Counted from the stretch's first letter, positions 1 to 8,778 are shown. The stretch: DNA of 64,000 bases from M3007 sp035299505 (GCA_035299505.1 DATGWL010000046.1:9148-73147), one strand, 5' to 3'. Program-made: numbers and translations. Notes: a model not told the origin generated them from the sequence alone.

Positions 1-393
1 GAGGTAGACGGGCGTGTTTCCAGGTTTCTGTTTGGCTGCGACAGTGTGCTGCGCGATTACAAGAGAGCGCATCCTACCAGTATTGAAAACAATCATTATC
101 ATGATGATTTTCAGATGATTGCGCTTTACCTGGCGTTTCGTTATCCGGAGTCGTACGCGCCTTATGCCTTTCCTACCTTCCAAAAGGCCATGATTAGATT
201 TGGGGCACAGGATATTCCGCAAGCCAACGACCTACCCCGCTATTTCAAGGTGCTGCGCACGTTAATGACATTTCTGGAAAAGGACGGGGGTGTGGTTTCT
301 GCTATGCAAAAGCACCTGCATCCAAGAAGGCATTTTCAGGGCAAAACCTTGTTGCTGGCCGAAGATTTTTGCCGTTTTACCGCAGAGAGCTAA
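1..393 (+). CDS. C-terminal part of an unrecognised protein, cut by window edge
   Basis: The frame is open from base 1 and runs 130 residues to a TAA at 391-393, so the N-terminus lies outside the window. The visible part looks soluble, with no membrane segment or signal. It contains an aromatic and histidine-rich stretch (HYHDDFQMIALYL, visible residues 32-44) followed by a Tyr-Pro-Glu-Ser-Tyr segment and a basic tail. The pattern faintly recalls a small domain I associate with the N-terminal side of McrB-like AAA ATPases in Bacteroidota. I cannot support that from this fragment, and the protein ends soon after the domain. The gene is convergent with the next one, and a strong hairpin follows it. 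I do not recognise its function. Confidence 0.6.
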   Translation, partial: EVDGRVSRFLFGCDSVLRDYKRAHPTSIENNHYHDDFQMIALYLAFRYPESYAPYAFPTFQKAMIRFGAQDIPQANDLPRYFKVLRTLMTFLEKDGGVVSAMQKHLHPRRHFQGKTLLLAEDFCRFTAES

Positions 394-429
394 AATATTA
401 GTGGTGAACCAATTTAGTATAAAAACGCA

Positions 430-458
430 CGAGGGGTCGGCATTCCGCCGACCCCTCG
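430..458. repeat. Perfect 12-bp hairpin between convergent genes
   Basis: CGAGGGGTCGGC at 430-441 and its exact complement at 447-458 enclose a 5-nt loop (ATTCC). Flanking bases extend the pairing imperfectly. It lies between the stop of the partial gene and the stop of the minus-strand T9SS gene. No T-run follows on either strand, so it is not a canonical intrinsic terminator. It may act as a bidirectional 3'-end structure or be a dispersed palindrome. Confidence 0.75.
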
Positions 459-511
459 CGTGTTGTATAGGCCGCTAAGCTGACCTACCTTTGTGGCGCT
501 TTTGGAGTTGT

Positions 512-1207
512 TTATCTTTTGTGCAACTCAACAGCCTGGAACAGGTTGCCGTTCTTGTCTTCAAACGAAAGCACATAGTTTCCGGCAGGCAGATGGCCAA
601 TGGCATAAGAATTGTCGGCAGAAGCCTCAAAACGCGCTACCACCCGGCCGTCAATGGTGAAGAGTCGCATAGAGCCTACTTCTTCAGCATTTTCCAGGGT
701 GAAATAATCAGTCACAGGGTTAGGGAACAGTTTAACCACCGGAGCTGGCAAATCGTTGGTGCTGGTGAGTGTGCTGTAGGTATACACGGCAGTGAGGGTA
801 TCTGCCGGGTTGCCCAGATTGGTGAGTTTGAGGTGTACAATGCCGGAGCCTGCTTCGCCTGGAGCAGGATCAAATCCTGAGTTGTAGAAGTGAACGGTTA
901 ACTGACCGGCAGAATCTGGCTGCAGGGTGAAAGTTTTGGTAGAAACTCCAGGGAACCAGCAGGTAACCGGATCGCATACCGCGGTGGTGACATTTGGTGT
1001 CAGGAACACCTCATTGCGTTCCCATTTAATGGAAACCGGGGCCGCTGATACGTTTTCAATCTCACCGTGTGCAGGTGAATCGTAAGTGTCGGAAGTGGTA
1101 ATGGTATCAGAAGGGTTCGGATGTACGTGGTAGGCGGATTGAAACTGGGCGTTGGCCAGCGACATAAGGCCAGCCACCAAAAGGAGGGTAATAGTTAGTT
1201 TTTTCAT
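512..1207 (-). CDS. Secreted protein with T9SS type A sorting domain
   Basis: This 231-residue protein starts at the ATG whose complement is at 1205-1207, because a clean signal peptide begins there (MKKLTITLLLVAG, cut after ANA). Upstream in-frame codons would only add a hydrophilic leader. The middle is a beta-rich Ig-like region that I cannot assign. The last 75 residues form a T9SS type A sorting domain: the LFPNPVTDYF motif, a central IDGRVVARF strand, then LPAGNYVLSF. Known family behaviour is export to the outer membrane surface by T9SS with removal of this domain. A Bacteroidota-type promoter lies about 43 nt upstream. The substrate or role is unknown. Confidence 0.88.
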   Translation of the reverse strand: MKKLTITLLLVAGLMSLANAQFQSAYHVHPNPSDTITTSDTYDSPAHGEIENVSAAPVSIKWERNEVFLTPNVTTAVCDPVTCWFPGVSTKTFTLQPDSAGQLTVHFYNSGFDPAPGEAGSGIVHLKLTNLGNPADTLTAVYTYSTLTSTNDLPAPVVKLFPNPVTDYFTLENAEEVGSMRLFTIDGRVVARFEASADNSYAIGHLPAGNYVLSFEDKNGNLFQAVELHKR

Positions 1208-1249
1208 GACGGAAATGTCTCGCATTAGCAGGTTCGTGAAATAATTAAA

Positions 1250-1257
1250 CAAAGGTA
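1250..1257 (-). promoter_or_regulatory. Bacteroidota -7 element TACCTTTG
   Basis: The minus strand reads TACCTTTG here, matching the TAnnTTTG consensus. It predicts a transcript start near 1243 and a short leader before the ATG at 1207. Confidence 0.6.
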
Positions 1258-1336
1258 CACCCCAGAGCTGTTTACCCCTACCTATTTTTGTTCGGCAGAA
1301 CGGTTTTGTATTAAATCGGACAATTTTAGCAAAAAA

Positions 1337-2863
1337 ATGTGTAAAAAATTAGGGCTTCTGGCAGGGATTTTTTTGATGGTAGTGCGGCTTTCAGCCCAAT
1401 TGCCATCAGGCGCCACTGCGCCTGATTTTGTTGCGCAGGATATATACGGCCAGACGCATCACTTGTACGACATCCTGGAATCAGGCAAAATAGTGTTGAT
1501 TGAGATCTCTGCCACCTGGTGTGCTCCATGTTGGGTATATCATACCAGCCAGGCTTTACAGGATTTATATGCAGAGCATGGGCCTCAGGGCGACGATAAA
1601 CTTCGGGTTTTTTGGGTAGAAGGCGATCCAAGTACCAATATCAATTGCATATTTGGTGAGCCAGGCTGCAACGGCGGCACTGCCGGCAATTACACTCAGG
1701 GTGTTGATTATCCCATTCTGGACAACGCAGCTATTGCCAACGCCTTTCAAATTTCCTATTATCCATCGCTTTTTGTTATTTGTCCGAACAAACGTGTGTA
1801 TGAGGTAGAGCCTTTGGGGCCGGAAGATCTCTGGGAAAAAGCCAATCAATGTCCGGTGGCCTATGGTAATACAAACGCTGGCATATTTGAGTATTACTCC
1901 GGCACACAGCTGGATGAAATTTGTGGCTTTCAGGAGATTGCCCCCAATTTTTTGTTAACCAATCTTGGGTCTTCTCCGCTTACACAAGCTACCATTGAAC
2001 TCAGCTGGAACAACAACACGGTTCAAACCTTGTCCTGGACCGGCAACCTGTATACCTATGGAGAAGCGAATATTCAGTTCGCACCCCTTACCGTGTCAAA
2101 TTCAGGCACTTTGTCGGTCAATGTATCCGGGATAAATAATGGGGCGGGGGATGAGGATCTGGCCAACAATGTCAGATCTGACAACTTTTCTCAGGCCAAG
2201 AGTTTTAATACAACGCAGGTAGTTTTGAAACTGCGCACCGATAATTTCGGGGAAGAAACCTATTGGGAAGTTCGGGATGACTGGGGAAGTGTACTGGAAT
2301 TTGGTGGAAATCAGGAAGTTGGTCCCAATGGCGGAGGCGCTTTCCCCTTGGGTGTTCTTCCGGGGCCCGGCGCTTACCCAAGTTTAACCATTATCCGTGA
2401 CACGCTGGATTTGCCAGCCAATGGTTGTTATTCCTTGCACATTTCAGATGGTTACGGAGATGGCATGTGCTGTAATTTTGGCTCCGGGTACTACCGGCTA
2501 TACAACCTGAACGATCCCACAACGCCGATTATTTCCGGAGGGGAGTTTGATAATTACGACAGGCGGGCATTTGGCGCCGGGGTGCTGACGAGTACAGATT
2601 CGCCCGCAGAATTACAGCAACTGGCGCTCTTTCCCAATCCGGCATCTACGGAACTGTACATAGAGCTTGAAACACCAGAGGTTATCCCTGTGAGCTTTCG
2701 CATTTACAATGCCTACGGGCAATTATTTTGGACGCTGGAGGAGCCATCCGCTGCGCGCGGATTGTGGCAGGCGCCTACGGTAGACTGGCCTGCGGGTGTT
2801 TATTTTTTGCAGGCAAGTGCCGGAAATCAGCGCACTGTCCGGGTGTTTATGGTAGAAAAATAA
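1337..2863 (+). CDS. T9SS-exported thioredoxin-fold (TlpA-like) protein
   Basis: This 508-residue protein has a signal peptide (residues 1-20, ending LSA) followed by a redoxin domain. The CxxC active site WCAPC is at residues 61-65, preceded by the typical APDF entry motif at 28-31. The middle, about residues 190-420, is beta-rich and contains a proprotein-convertase-P-like or Ig-like region (YSLHISDGYGDGMCC). The C-terminus (LALFPNPASTELYIELE onward) is a T9SS type A sorting domain. The fusion suggests a disulfide-active protein displayed at or released from the cell surface. Its stop is 3 bases from the stop of convergent ribE. The redox function is inferred from the motif, and the partner is unknown. 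Confidence 0.88.
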   Translation: MCKKLGLLAGIFLMVVRLSAQLPSGATAPDFVAQDIYGQTHHLYDILESGKIVLIEISATWCAPCWVYHTSQALQDLYAEHGPQGDDKLRVFWVEGDPSTNINCIFGEPGCNGGTAGNYTQGVDYPILDNAAIANAFQISYYPSLFVICPNKRVYEVEPLGPEDLWEKANQCPVAYGNTNAGIFEYYSGTQLDEICGFQEIAPNFLLTNLGSSPLTQATIELSWNNNTVQTLSWTGNLYTYGEANIQFAPLTVSNSGTLSVNVSGINNGAGDEDLANNVRSDNFSQAKSFNTTQVVLKLRTDNFGEETYWEVRDDWGSVLEFGGNQEVGPNGGGAFPLGVLPGPGAYPSLTIIRDTLDLPANGCYSLHISDGYGDGMCCNFGSGYYRLYNLNDPTTPIISGGEFDNYDRRAFGAGVLTSTDSPAELQQLALFPNPASTELYIELETPEVIPVSFRIYNAYGQLFWTLEEPSAARGLWQAPTVDWPAGVYFLQASAGNQRTVRVFMVEK

Positions 2864-2866
2864 GCC

Positions 2867-3469
2867 TTAAAGTCCCTTTGACGCCAGAACTTCCATTTGG
2901 CGGGCAAGGTATTTTCCCAGAATGTCAAACTCAATGTTTACCGTATCGCCGGCCTTGAGGGTCTTGAAATTGGTATGTTCCCAGGTATAAGGAATGATGG
3001 CTACTGAGAACTGATCTATGCCGGGCGATACCACCGTAAGGCTTACACCATTGAGACAAACAGAGCCTTTGTCGACCAATAACCCTGCTTTTTCCGGTTG
3101 GAATTGGAAGGTGTATTTCCAGGAGCCACCGGTTTCTTCCACTGCAATACAGGTGGCCAGCTCATCCACGTGGCCTTGAACAATATGGCCGTCCAGTCGG
3201 CCTCCAACAGGCAGGCAACGTTCCAGGTTTACCAGGTGGCCAGGGCCCCATTGGCCGAGATTGGTCCGCCTGAGCGTCTCGTCTACGGCAGTTACACGGT
3301 GTTGATTGCCCTCAACGGCCACTACGGTGAGGCAAACGCCATTGTGGCACACACTCTGGTCAACTTTAAGTTGCGCAGAAATGTTGCTTTCCACCGTGAA
3401 GTGCACGTTGGATTGATCTTGCTCCACGGACACAACGGTTCCGGTAGCTTCAATGATTCCGGTAAACAT
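2867..3469 (-). CDS. ribE: Riboflavin synthase, alpha chain
   Basis: This 200-residue protein has the family's usual length and the diagnostic start MFTGIIEATG. It consists of two tandem lumazine-binding domains, about residues 1-95 and 96-195. The first ends in GGRLDGHIVQGHVD (89-102), and the second repeats the CLNGVSLTVV signature of the first (CHNGVCLTVV). It converts two 6,7-dimethyl-8-ribityllumazine molecules to riboflavin plus a pyrimidine in the cytosol. The gene follows dnaN by 12 nt on the same strand, so the two are probably cotranscribed. No other rib genes are in the window. Confidence 0.97.
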   Translation of the reverse strand: MFTGIIEATGTVVSVEQDQSNVHFTVESNISAQLKVDQSVCHNGVCLTVVAVEGNQHRVTAVDETLRRTNLGQWGPGHLVNLERCLPVGGRLDGHIVQGHVDELATCIAVEETGGSWKYTFQFQPEKAGLLVDKGSVCLNGVSLTVVSPGIDQFSVAIIPYTWEHTNFKTLKAGDTVNIEFDILGKYLARQMEVLASKGL

Positions 3470-3481
3470 AAACGCTGTGTT

Positions 3482-4600
3482 TTAGCCGTTCAACATCACG
3501 GGCATAACCAGCATGAGGATGTCGTGTTCGTTGTTGTTTTCCTCTACTGGGGTGAGAATGCCAGCGCGGCTTGGCGAACTGAACTCCATGCGTACTTCAT
3601 CTGAGCCTAAAACCCCCAGCATTTCTGCCAGAAAACGGGCATTAAAGGCGATCTTCATCGGTGCGCCTTCGTAGTTGCATGGGATTTGCTCGGTGGCTTC
3701 GTTGGAGAAATCCAGATCCTGAGCGCTCACCGTCAGGCTTTTGTCAGAGAGTTCGAAAACCACCTGATTAGTGGTTTTATTGGCATAAATGGCGATACGC
3801 TTCAGCGAGTTTTGAAAATCGCTGCGGTTGGCCGTCATGTTATTCGGGTTGTCTACCGGGATAACGGCGTTGTAATCCGGATAACGCGCATCAATCAGGC
3901 GGCAAACCAGTTTCATGCCGCCAAAAGCGAAGAATGCATTGGCTTTGTTGAAGGAAATGGTTACACCATCGCCGCCAGGAAGCGCGTTTTTCAACAGGTT
4001 GAGCGCCTTTTTCGGTACAATGAAAGAAGTGGTAACCTCACCCGCCAGGTGGTGGGTGCTGTATTTCACCAGTTTGTGTGCATCGGTAGCCACACAGGTC
4101 ATTTTGTCGTTTTCAACCTGAAAGTACACACCGGTCATGGCCGGGCGCAGTTCGTCGGAAGAAGTGGCAAAAACAGTGTTGTTGATAGCATCCAGCAGGT
4201 ATTTGCTGTTGATTTTTACCGTGTCTACGCCGTCCGGCTCGGGGATATTAGGAAAATCCTCGCCGTTTTCGCCGGCCAGTTTGTACTTGCCGTAGGAGGA
4301 CGTTATTTCAATATTCCAGTTGTCGGGATTGACCGTAAAAGTGATGGGTTGCTGAGGCAGAGCTTTCAGCGTATCCAGCAATATTTTGGCAGGTACGGCC
4401 ACAGAAAAGTTGTCGTCAGCCAACACATCAATGGTGGTTGCGATGCTCGTTTCGAGGTCGGTAGCTGCAATGGTGAGCTTTTTATCTTCAATTTTAAACA
4501 GAAAATCTTCCAGAATAGGCAAAACCGGGTTGGAGCCGATAGCGCCATTGGCGATTTGCACTTGCTTGAGGAGTTCAGAAGAGGATACGCTAAATTTCAT
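3482..4600 (-). CDS. dnaN: DNA polymerase III beta sliding clamp
   Basis: This 372-residue protein has the normal length for DnaN and the typical opening MKFSVSSSELLKQVQ. Three clamp domains of about 120 residues each are apparent, with family motifs such as LPILEDFLF near residue 27, RPAMTGVYFQ in the middle domain and ARFLAEML in the third. It forms the dimeric ring that tethers replicative polymerase to DNA. Upstream is a -7 element TATTTTTGC about 40 nt before the ATG. Downstream is ribE at a 12-nt spacing. It is divergent from the M16 peptidase gene. Confidence 0.98.
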   Translation of the reverse strand: MKFSVSSSELLKQVQIANGAIGSNPVLPILEDFLFKIEDKKLTIAATDLETSIATTIDVLADDNFSVAVPAKILLDTLKALPQQPITFTVNPDNWNIEITSSYGKYKLAGENGEDFPNIPEPDGVDTVKINSKYLLDAINNTVFATSSDELRPAMTGVYFQVENDKMTCVATDAHKLVKYSTHHLAGEVTTSFIVPKKALNLLKNALPGGDGVTISFNKANAFFAFGGMKLVCRLIDARYPDYNAVIPVDNPNNMTANRSDFQNSLKRIAIYANKTTNQVVFELSDKSLTVSAQDLDFSNEATEQIPCNYEGAPMKIAFNARFLAEMLGVLGSDEVRMEFSSPSRAGILTPVEENNNEHDILMLVMPVMLNG

Positions 4601-4638
4601 CGTTGGGTATATTGTGAGTCAGGGGCTTGGGGGCGGCG

Positions 4639-4647
4639 CAAAAATAA
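4639..4647 (-). promoter_or_regulatory. Putative dnaN -7 promoter element
   Basis: The minus strand reads TATTTTTGC, a full match to TAnnTTTG. It lies 39 nt upstream of the dnaN start codon and implies a leader of about 30 nt. Confidence 0.55.
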
Positions 4648-4709
4648 GGCCTTGAAGCCGGCTATTCTTGTAAAGAAACTAACAAATTGTGGAAAAAAAC
4701 CGAAAAAAC

Positions 4710-4718
4710 TACCTTTGC
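4710..4718 (+). promoter_or_regulatory. Putative M16 gene -7 promoter element
   Basis: TACCTTTGC matches TAnnTTTG. A TTGTGG at 4687-4692 is correctly spaced for a -33 element. It faces the M16 peptidase gene at 4844. Confidence 0.55.
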
Positions 4719-4843
4719 CCCGCCAAATGAATAACAAGCGTTCTAATCTTTTGTTTTTACGTCTGTTCTTTCAGGGTACACAGCCCGGATTGGCGTAAAT
4801 TGAATACCTGCCAGCCTTCACCCCTTGCTCATCCACTCATTCC

Positions 4844-6118
4844 ATGGTAAATCGTAAAACGGCTCCTGTAATTCATGAAGTTCATCACCTGGCTATGCCG
4901 CGTCCGGAGTTGGTGTACCTGGATAATGGCATACCGGTGTATGTGCTGGATTTCCCGGGACAGGAAATAGTAAAGTTGGAAGCTGTGTTTCGTGCGGGTC
5001 GGCCGGAGGAAGAGAAACGACTGGCAGCCCGGGCCACGGCGCGTCTGATCCGGGAGGGAACCACCAGACAAACAGCTGCTGAAATGGCGGAGCATCTCGA
5101 TTATTTTGGGGCTTCCATCAATGTACCAACCAACCTGGATACCAGCAGTTTTGTGCTGTTTTCTGTTAAAAAATACGTTCAGGAGGTCATTCCAACCTTT
5201 GCGGAAATGTTGCTCCAGCCTGCTTTTCCGCAGGAAGAACTGGAGAATTTCCGGCGCACCAGCATCCAGGAGTTGACGGTAGAATTGGAAAAAGGTGAAA
5301 CAGTGGCCTACAGGAAAGTTACCGAACTGATTTTTGGAGAACAGCACCCATACGGGTACAATTCCATGCCGGAAGATTACCAGGCTATTGAACGGGCCGA
5401 TATTCTGGATTACTACCGGAAATGGTACATCCCTGCCAATTGCCTGCTATTTGCCAGCGGGAGTATAGATGCAGGGGTTTTGGCCTTGATAAACCGGGAA
5501 TTTGGGCAACATAGCGGTCCATCGTTGCCCGGCCGCAGTCCGTTGCCTGGAGCAGCAGAGCATCCAAACGGTCGGAAAATCAAGCTCCCGTTGCCAGGTT
5601 CCTTGCAAACAGCCATCAAAATCGGGCGCAGGTTATTTGACCGCAACCATCCGGATTTCAACGGCATGGTGGTACTCAATACCCTGCTCGGCGGGTATTT
5701 TGGCTCCCGACTGATGACCAACATCCGGGAAAAAAAAGGCTACACGTACAACATTTATGCTACGGTTGACGCTTATTTGAACGATGGTTGCCATTACATA
5801 GCCACAGAGGTGAGTCCGGAAAAGTCCGGTGCCGCCATTAGGGCCATCTTTTCTGAGCTTCGGAAATTGCGGGAAAAACCTGTGCCGGAAGAAGAACTGA
5901 GCATGGTCAGGAATTACATTCTGGGTATGTTGCTCAACGGTTTGGATGGGCCGATCAACAGCTCGGATATGGTCCGAAATATGATTGTGGAACATCAGTC
6001 GCCCGAAAAATTTGAGGCTCTGGTACACACAGTCAGGACCATTTCAGCAGAGCAAATTCAGGCACTTGCCCAGCGTTATTTGCAGGACAAGGATTTTTGG
6101 GTCGTTACAGTGGGATAA
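4844..6118 (+). CDS. M16 family peptidase homologue, non-catalytic (zinc site absent)
   Basis: This 424-residue protein has two M16 domains. Where an active M16 protease carries HxxEH, this protein reads ATARLIREGTTRQ at about residues 49-61, with no histidines, so it should not bind zinc. It keeps the substrate-side arginine/tyrosine signature in the second domain (YFGSRLMTNIREKKGYTYN). This is the pattern of the regulatory subunit in heterodimeric M16B proteases, which pairs with an HxxEH subunit usually encoded next door. No such partner lies in the window, and no signal peptide is seen. The domain assignment is secure; loss of catalysis is inferred from the missing residues. Confidence 0.9.
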   Translation: MVNRKTAPVIHEVHHLAMPRPELVYLDNGIPVYVLDFPGQEIVKLEAVFRAGRPEEEKRLAARATARLIREGTTRQTAAEMAEHLDYFGASINVPTNLDTSSFVLFSVKKYVQEVIPTFAEMLLQPAFPQEELENFRRTSIQELTVELEKGETVAYRKVTELIFGEQHPYGYNSMPEDYQAIERADILDYYRKWYIPANCLLFASGSIDAGVLALINREFGQHSGPSLPGRSPLPGAAEHPNGRKIKLPLPGSLQTAIKIGRRLFDRNHPDFNGMVVLNTLLGGYFGSRLMTNIREKKGYTYNIYATVDAYLNDGCHYIATEVSPEKSGAAIRAIFSELRKLREKPVPEEELSMVRNYILGMLLNGLDGPINSSDMVRNMIVEHQSPEKFEALVHTVRTISAEQIQALAQRYLQDKDFWVVTVG

Positions 6119-6188
6119 AATAACTTTAACGCCTATTTTTTTTCAAATTCTCCCCCTAATTACACCTAGAAAAGCACAAAATTCTGCG

Positions 6189-6197
6189 TAGTTTTGC
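6189..6197 (+). promoter_or_regulatory. Putative mreB operon -7 promoter element
   Basis: TAGTTTTGC matches TAnnTTTG and lies 60 nt before the mreB start codon. It is the only good match between the M16 stop and mreB. Confidence 0.55.
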
Positions 6198-6248
6198 GCA
6201 CTTTTTTTCCCAATCCGATTCGACTCACACAATTAAACAGCCCATACT

Positions 6249-7283
6249 TTGTTCAACTTTTTCAATTTCTTCAAGCAAGAACTCGCCGTTGACCTCGGTA
6301 CTGCAAATACGCTCATCATGGTGGACGACCAGGTGGTGGTAGATGAGCCCTCCATTGTCGCTATTGACCGCAATACCAAACAAACGATTGCTGTGGGGCA
6401 TCGTGCTATGCAGATGCACGAAAAGACCCACGAAAACATCAAGACGGTTCGCCCGCTCAAAGACGGTGTAATTGCCGATTTCCAGGCTGCAGAAGCCATG
6501 ATTCAGGGCATGATCAAAATGGTTGGTCGCCGCCGCAATATGTTCAGTCACCTCAAAATGGTAATTTGCATCCCAAGCGGTATCACTGAGGTGGAAAAAC
6601 GCGCAGTATTTGATTCCGCCGACCACGTTGACAGTAAAGAAACCTACCTGATCCACGAGCCAATGGCTGCTGCCCTCGGGATCGGTTTGAATATCGAAGA
6701 GCCAATTGGCAACATGATCATCGACATCGGTGGCGGTACTACGGAAATTGCTGTTATCGCGCTGTCTGGCATTGTTTGTGACCAAAGTATCCGTATCGCA
6801 GGTGATGAGCTCACCAACGATATCATGAACTATATGAAACGCGAGCACAATATCCTCATTGGCGAGCGTACAGCAGAGCAGGTGAAAATCCACGTGGGTT
6901 CAGCCCTGCACGAACTGGAAAATCCACCGGCTGATTACGCAGTAAATGGTCGCGACCTGATGACCGGTATTCCCAAGCAAATCAAGATTGGCTACCAGGA
7001 AGTGGCTTATGCGTTGGACAAGAGCATCAGCAAAATTGAAGATGCGGTATTGCGTGCGCTGGAACTTACGCCTCCTGAGTTGGCTTCCGATATTTACAAA
7101 ACGGGTCTGTACCTCACCGGTGGCGGCGCTTTGCTGCGCGGACTCGACAAGCGTCTGGAGCAAAAGACCAAGTTGCACGTACAAGTAGCCGACGATCCGC
7201 TTCGCGCCGTGGTGCGCGGCACAGGCATGGCCCTGCGCAACTCCCACCAGTATTCTTTCTTAATTGACCGTAAAAGCGTATAA
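6249..7283 (+). CDS. mreB: Rod shape-determining actin-like protein MreB
   Basis: This 344-residue protein has the usual MreB length. It starts at a TTG codon: the Phe-rich N-terminus MFNFFNFF is the membrane-binding segment typical of the family, and no ATG is available before the first nucleotide-binding motif. Actin-fold motifs are phosphate 1 (VDLGTANTL, residues 14-22), phosphate 2 (IDIGGGTTEIAV) and the adenosine motif (LTGGGALLRGLD). It polymerises under the inner membrane and positions the elongation machinery. It is the first gene of mreB-mreC-mreD-mrdA. The gap to mreC holds a palindromic word array. Confidence 0.97.
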   Translation: MFNFFNFFKQELAVDLGTANTLIMVDDQVVVDEPSIVAIDRNTKQTIAVGHRAMQMHEKTHENIKTVRPLKDGVIADFQAAEAMIQGMIKMVGRRRNMFSHLKMVICIPSGITEVEKRAVFDSADHVDSKETYLIHEPMAAALGIGLNIEEPIGNMIIDIGGGTTEIAVIALSGIVCDQSIRIAGDELTNDIMNYMKREHNILIGERTAEQVKIHVGSALHELENPPADYAVNGRDLMTGIPKQIKIGYQEVAYALDKSISKIEDAVLRALELTPPELASDIYKTGLYLTGGGALLRGLDKRLEQKTKLHVQVADDPLRAVVRGTGMALRNSHQYSFLIDRKSV

Positions 7284-7292
7284 AGAATGATT

Positions 7293-7345
7293 AACGATGG
7301 ACGATGAACATAAGGTTCTTCGTCCATCGTTCTCGTTCATCGTTC
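7293..7345. repeat. 7-bp word array forming a hairpin inside the mre operon
   Basis: Heptamer words of the GATGGAC/GATGAAC type at 7293-7309 pair with 7315-7331 (17-bp stem, one mismatch, 5-nt loop ATAAG). A further degenerate copy follows to 7345. The hairpin fills most of the 67 nt between the mreB stop and the mreC ATG at 7351. The same word family recurs at 25375, 26912-27033 and 49979-50108. A polarity, processing or translation-spacing role is possible but unproven. Confidence 0.8.
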
Positions 7346-7350
7346 CTCCA

Positions 7351-8238
7351 ATGGGCAAACTCCTTGAACTTCTGCTTCGTAACGGTGGCTTTGTCACGTT
7401 CCTGGTAGTGGAAGTGATTTGTTTTGCCATGATGGTTAATTTCAATACCCGTCAGGGTGAAATCTGGGCCAATACTACCGGTATTTTTGGCGGCCGAGCA
7501 CTGGAAAAGCGCCAGATGGCCTCAGATTACTTCAACCTCTACGAGCGTGCTGATAGTTTGGCGCATTTGGTAGACAGCCTCCAGCTTCGGCTGTCCAATG
7601 CCCGTCAGGTGCAGGTTCCCATTCGGGATACTTTCTTTCTGGTGAGTTATGATTCGCTTTCCAGAACTGATTCCACTTTACGCAAAACCGTTCGCCCACA
7701 GTTTCAGTCCGTTACTGCCAGGGTAATAAAAAACTCAGTTTCAGGCGCCAACAACTGGCTGATTATCAACCGTGGTAGCAGCGATGGCGTGAAGACTGAT
7801 ATGGCGGTTTTGAGTCCGGTAGGCATTGTGGGTATTGTGCGGCATGTGAGTCCGCATTTCTCCCTGGTTATGTCGGTGTTGCACCAGCAGGCCAAGATTT
7901 CGGCTGCATTACCACAACAAAAAAATGCTTTCGGCTCCCTCACCTGGGATGGCGGCGATCCAACGGTAATGACGCTTCGTTATATCCCACAGCACTTTGT
8001 GGTGAAAGAAAACGAGCCGGTAGTTACCAGCGGTTATTCTCTGATGTTTCCACAAGGGCATCCGGTAGGAAAGGTATACGGTACACCCAAAACAGATGCT
8101 GAAAACCCGTACTTCCTGGAAATCAAGGTAAAGTTGCATCAGGATATGACAACCGTTCGGGATGTTTCTGTTGTGCAGAATTTATTCCAGGCAGAAATAG
8201 ACAGTTTGCAGTTAAAAATTAAAGCAAATGAACAGTAG
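7351..8238 (+). CDS. mreC: Rod shape-determining protein MreC
   Basis: I place the start at the ATG at 7351 (295 residues), because the 18 codons upstream read through the palindromic array and mature MreC proteins begin just before the membrane segment. A single transmembrane helix (about residues 12-30) is followed by a short coiled coil (YERADSLAHLVDSLQLRL) and the double beta-barrel MreC domain, with signature NNWLIINRGSSDGVKTDMAV. MreC is a periplasmic scaffold linking MreB to PBP2. Its last 11 nt overlap mreD, which suggests translational coupling. Confidence 0.95.
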   Translation: MGKLLELLLRNGGFVTFLVVEVICFAMMVNFNTRQGEIWANTTGIFGGRALEKRQMASDYFNLYERADSLAHLVDSLQLRLSNARQVQVPIRDTFFLVSYDSLSRTDSTLRKTVRPQFQSVTARVIKNSVSGANNWLIINRGSSDGVKTDMAVLSPVGIVGIVRHVSPHFSLVMSVLHQQAKISAALPQQKNAFGSLTWDGGDPTVMTLRYIPQHFVVKENEPVVTSGYSLMFPQGHPVGKVYGTPKTDAENPYFLEIKVKLHQDMTTVRDVSVVQNLFQAEIDSLQLKIKANEQ

Positions 8239-8749
8239 TTCTATTACGCCCCACGTGCTGCGGTTCATTGGTATGGTGGCCGTACAGTCGTTGCTGCTCA
8301 ATCAAATGACCGGCAGCATTGGCGCGTATTTTAATGTGCTGCTGTACCCGCTGTTTATCCTGTTTCTGCCTTTGCAGATGGCAGCTCCTTATCTGATTTT
8401 GCTTGGATTCGCAGTTGGTGTGGCGGTAGACGCCTTTGTGCCTTCCTGGGGGATTCACGCCGGCGCTGGTGCGTTCAGTGCGTTTGCCAGAGGTTTGGCG
8501 CTGTTGCCGTTTGCTCCTAAGGGTGGTTTTTCAACCAAAGACTCCATTTTTGCTCCGGCAACCATGGGCTGGCAAACGTTTTTGCAGGGAACGGCCTTGT
8601 TCATGGCCATGCATTTGCTCTGGTATTTTTCTTTCAGTTATTTTTCACACCTGTTTGCCCTGGAAATTGTGAAAAAAACTGCTGCAGCGTGGGGACTAAC
8701 CATGATATTTGTAGCGTTATATGCCGCTATGTTCAATCCCAAAAAATGA
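8228..8749 (+). CDS. mreD: Rod shape-determining membrane protein MreD
   Basis: This 173-residue very hydrophobic protein has about five membrane-spanning segments (for example residues 26-50, 55-75 and 146-168), the size and profile of MreD. The sequence itself is poorly conserved across the family, so the assignment leans on position. It overlaps mreC by 11 nt and is followed 29 nt later by mrdA. It acts in the inner membrane as part of the elongasome. Confidence 0.9.
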   Translation: MNSSSITPHVLRFIGMVAVQSLLLNQMTGSIGAYFNVLLYPLFILFLPLQMAAPYLILLGFAVGVAVDAFVPSWGIHAGAGAFSAFARGLALLPFAPKGGFSTKDSIFAPATMGWQTFLQGTALFMAMHLLWYFSFSYFSHLFALEIVKKTAAAWGLTMIFVALYAAMFNPKK

Positions 8750-8778
8750 ACACAGCATCCTAAACCGATACCCCAGTC

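Noticed and set aside
485..494. Full -7 element TACCTTTGT on the plus strand
   Set aside because: It points into the 3' end of a convergent gene with no plus-strand gene or RNA recognisable downstream; probably chance.
3686..4798. 370-codon plus-strand frame opposite dnaN
   Set aside because: It is antisense to dnaN over almost its entire length; coding on the minus strand is certain.
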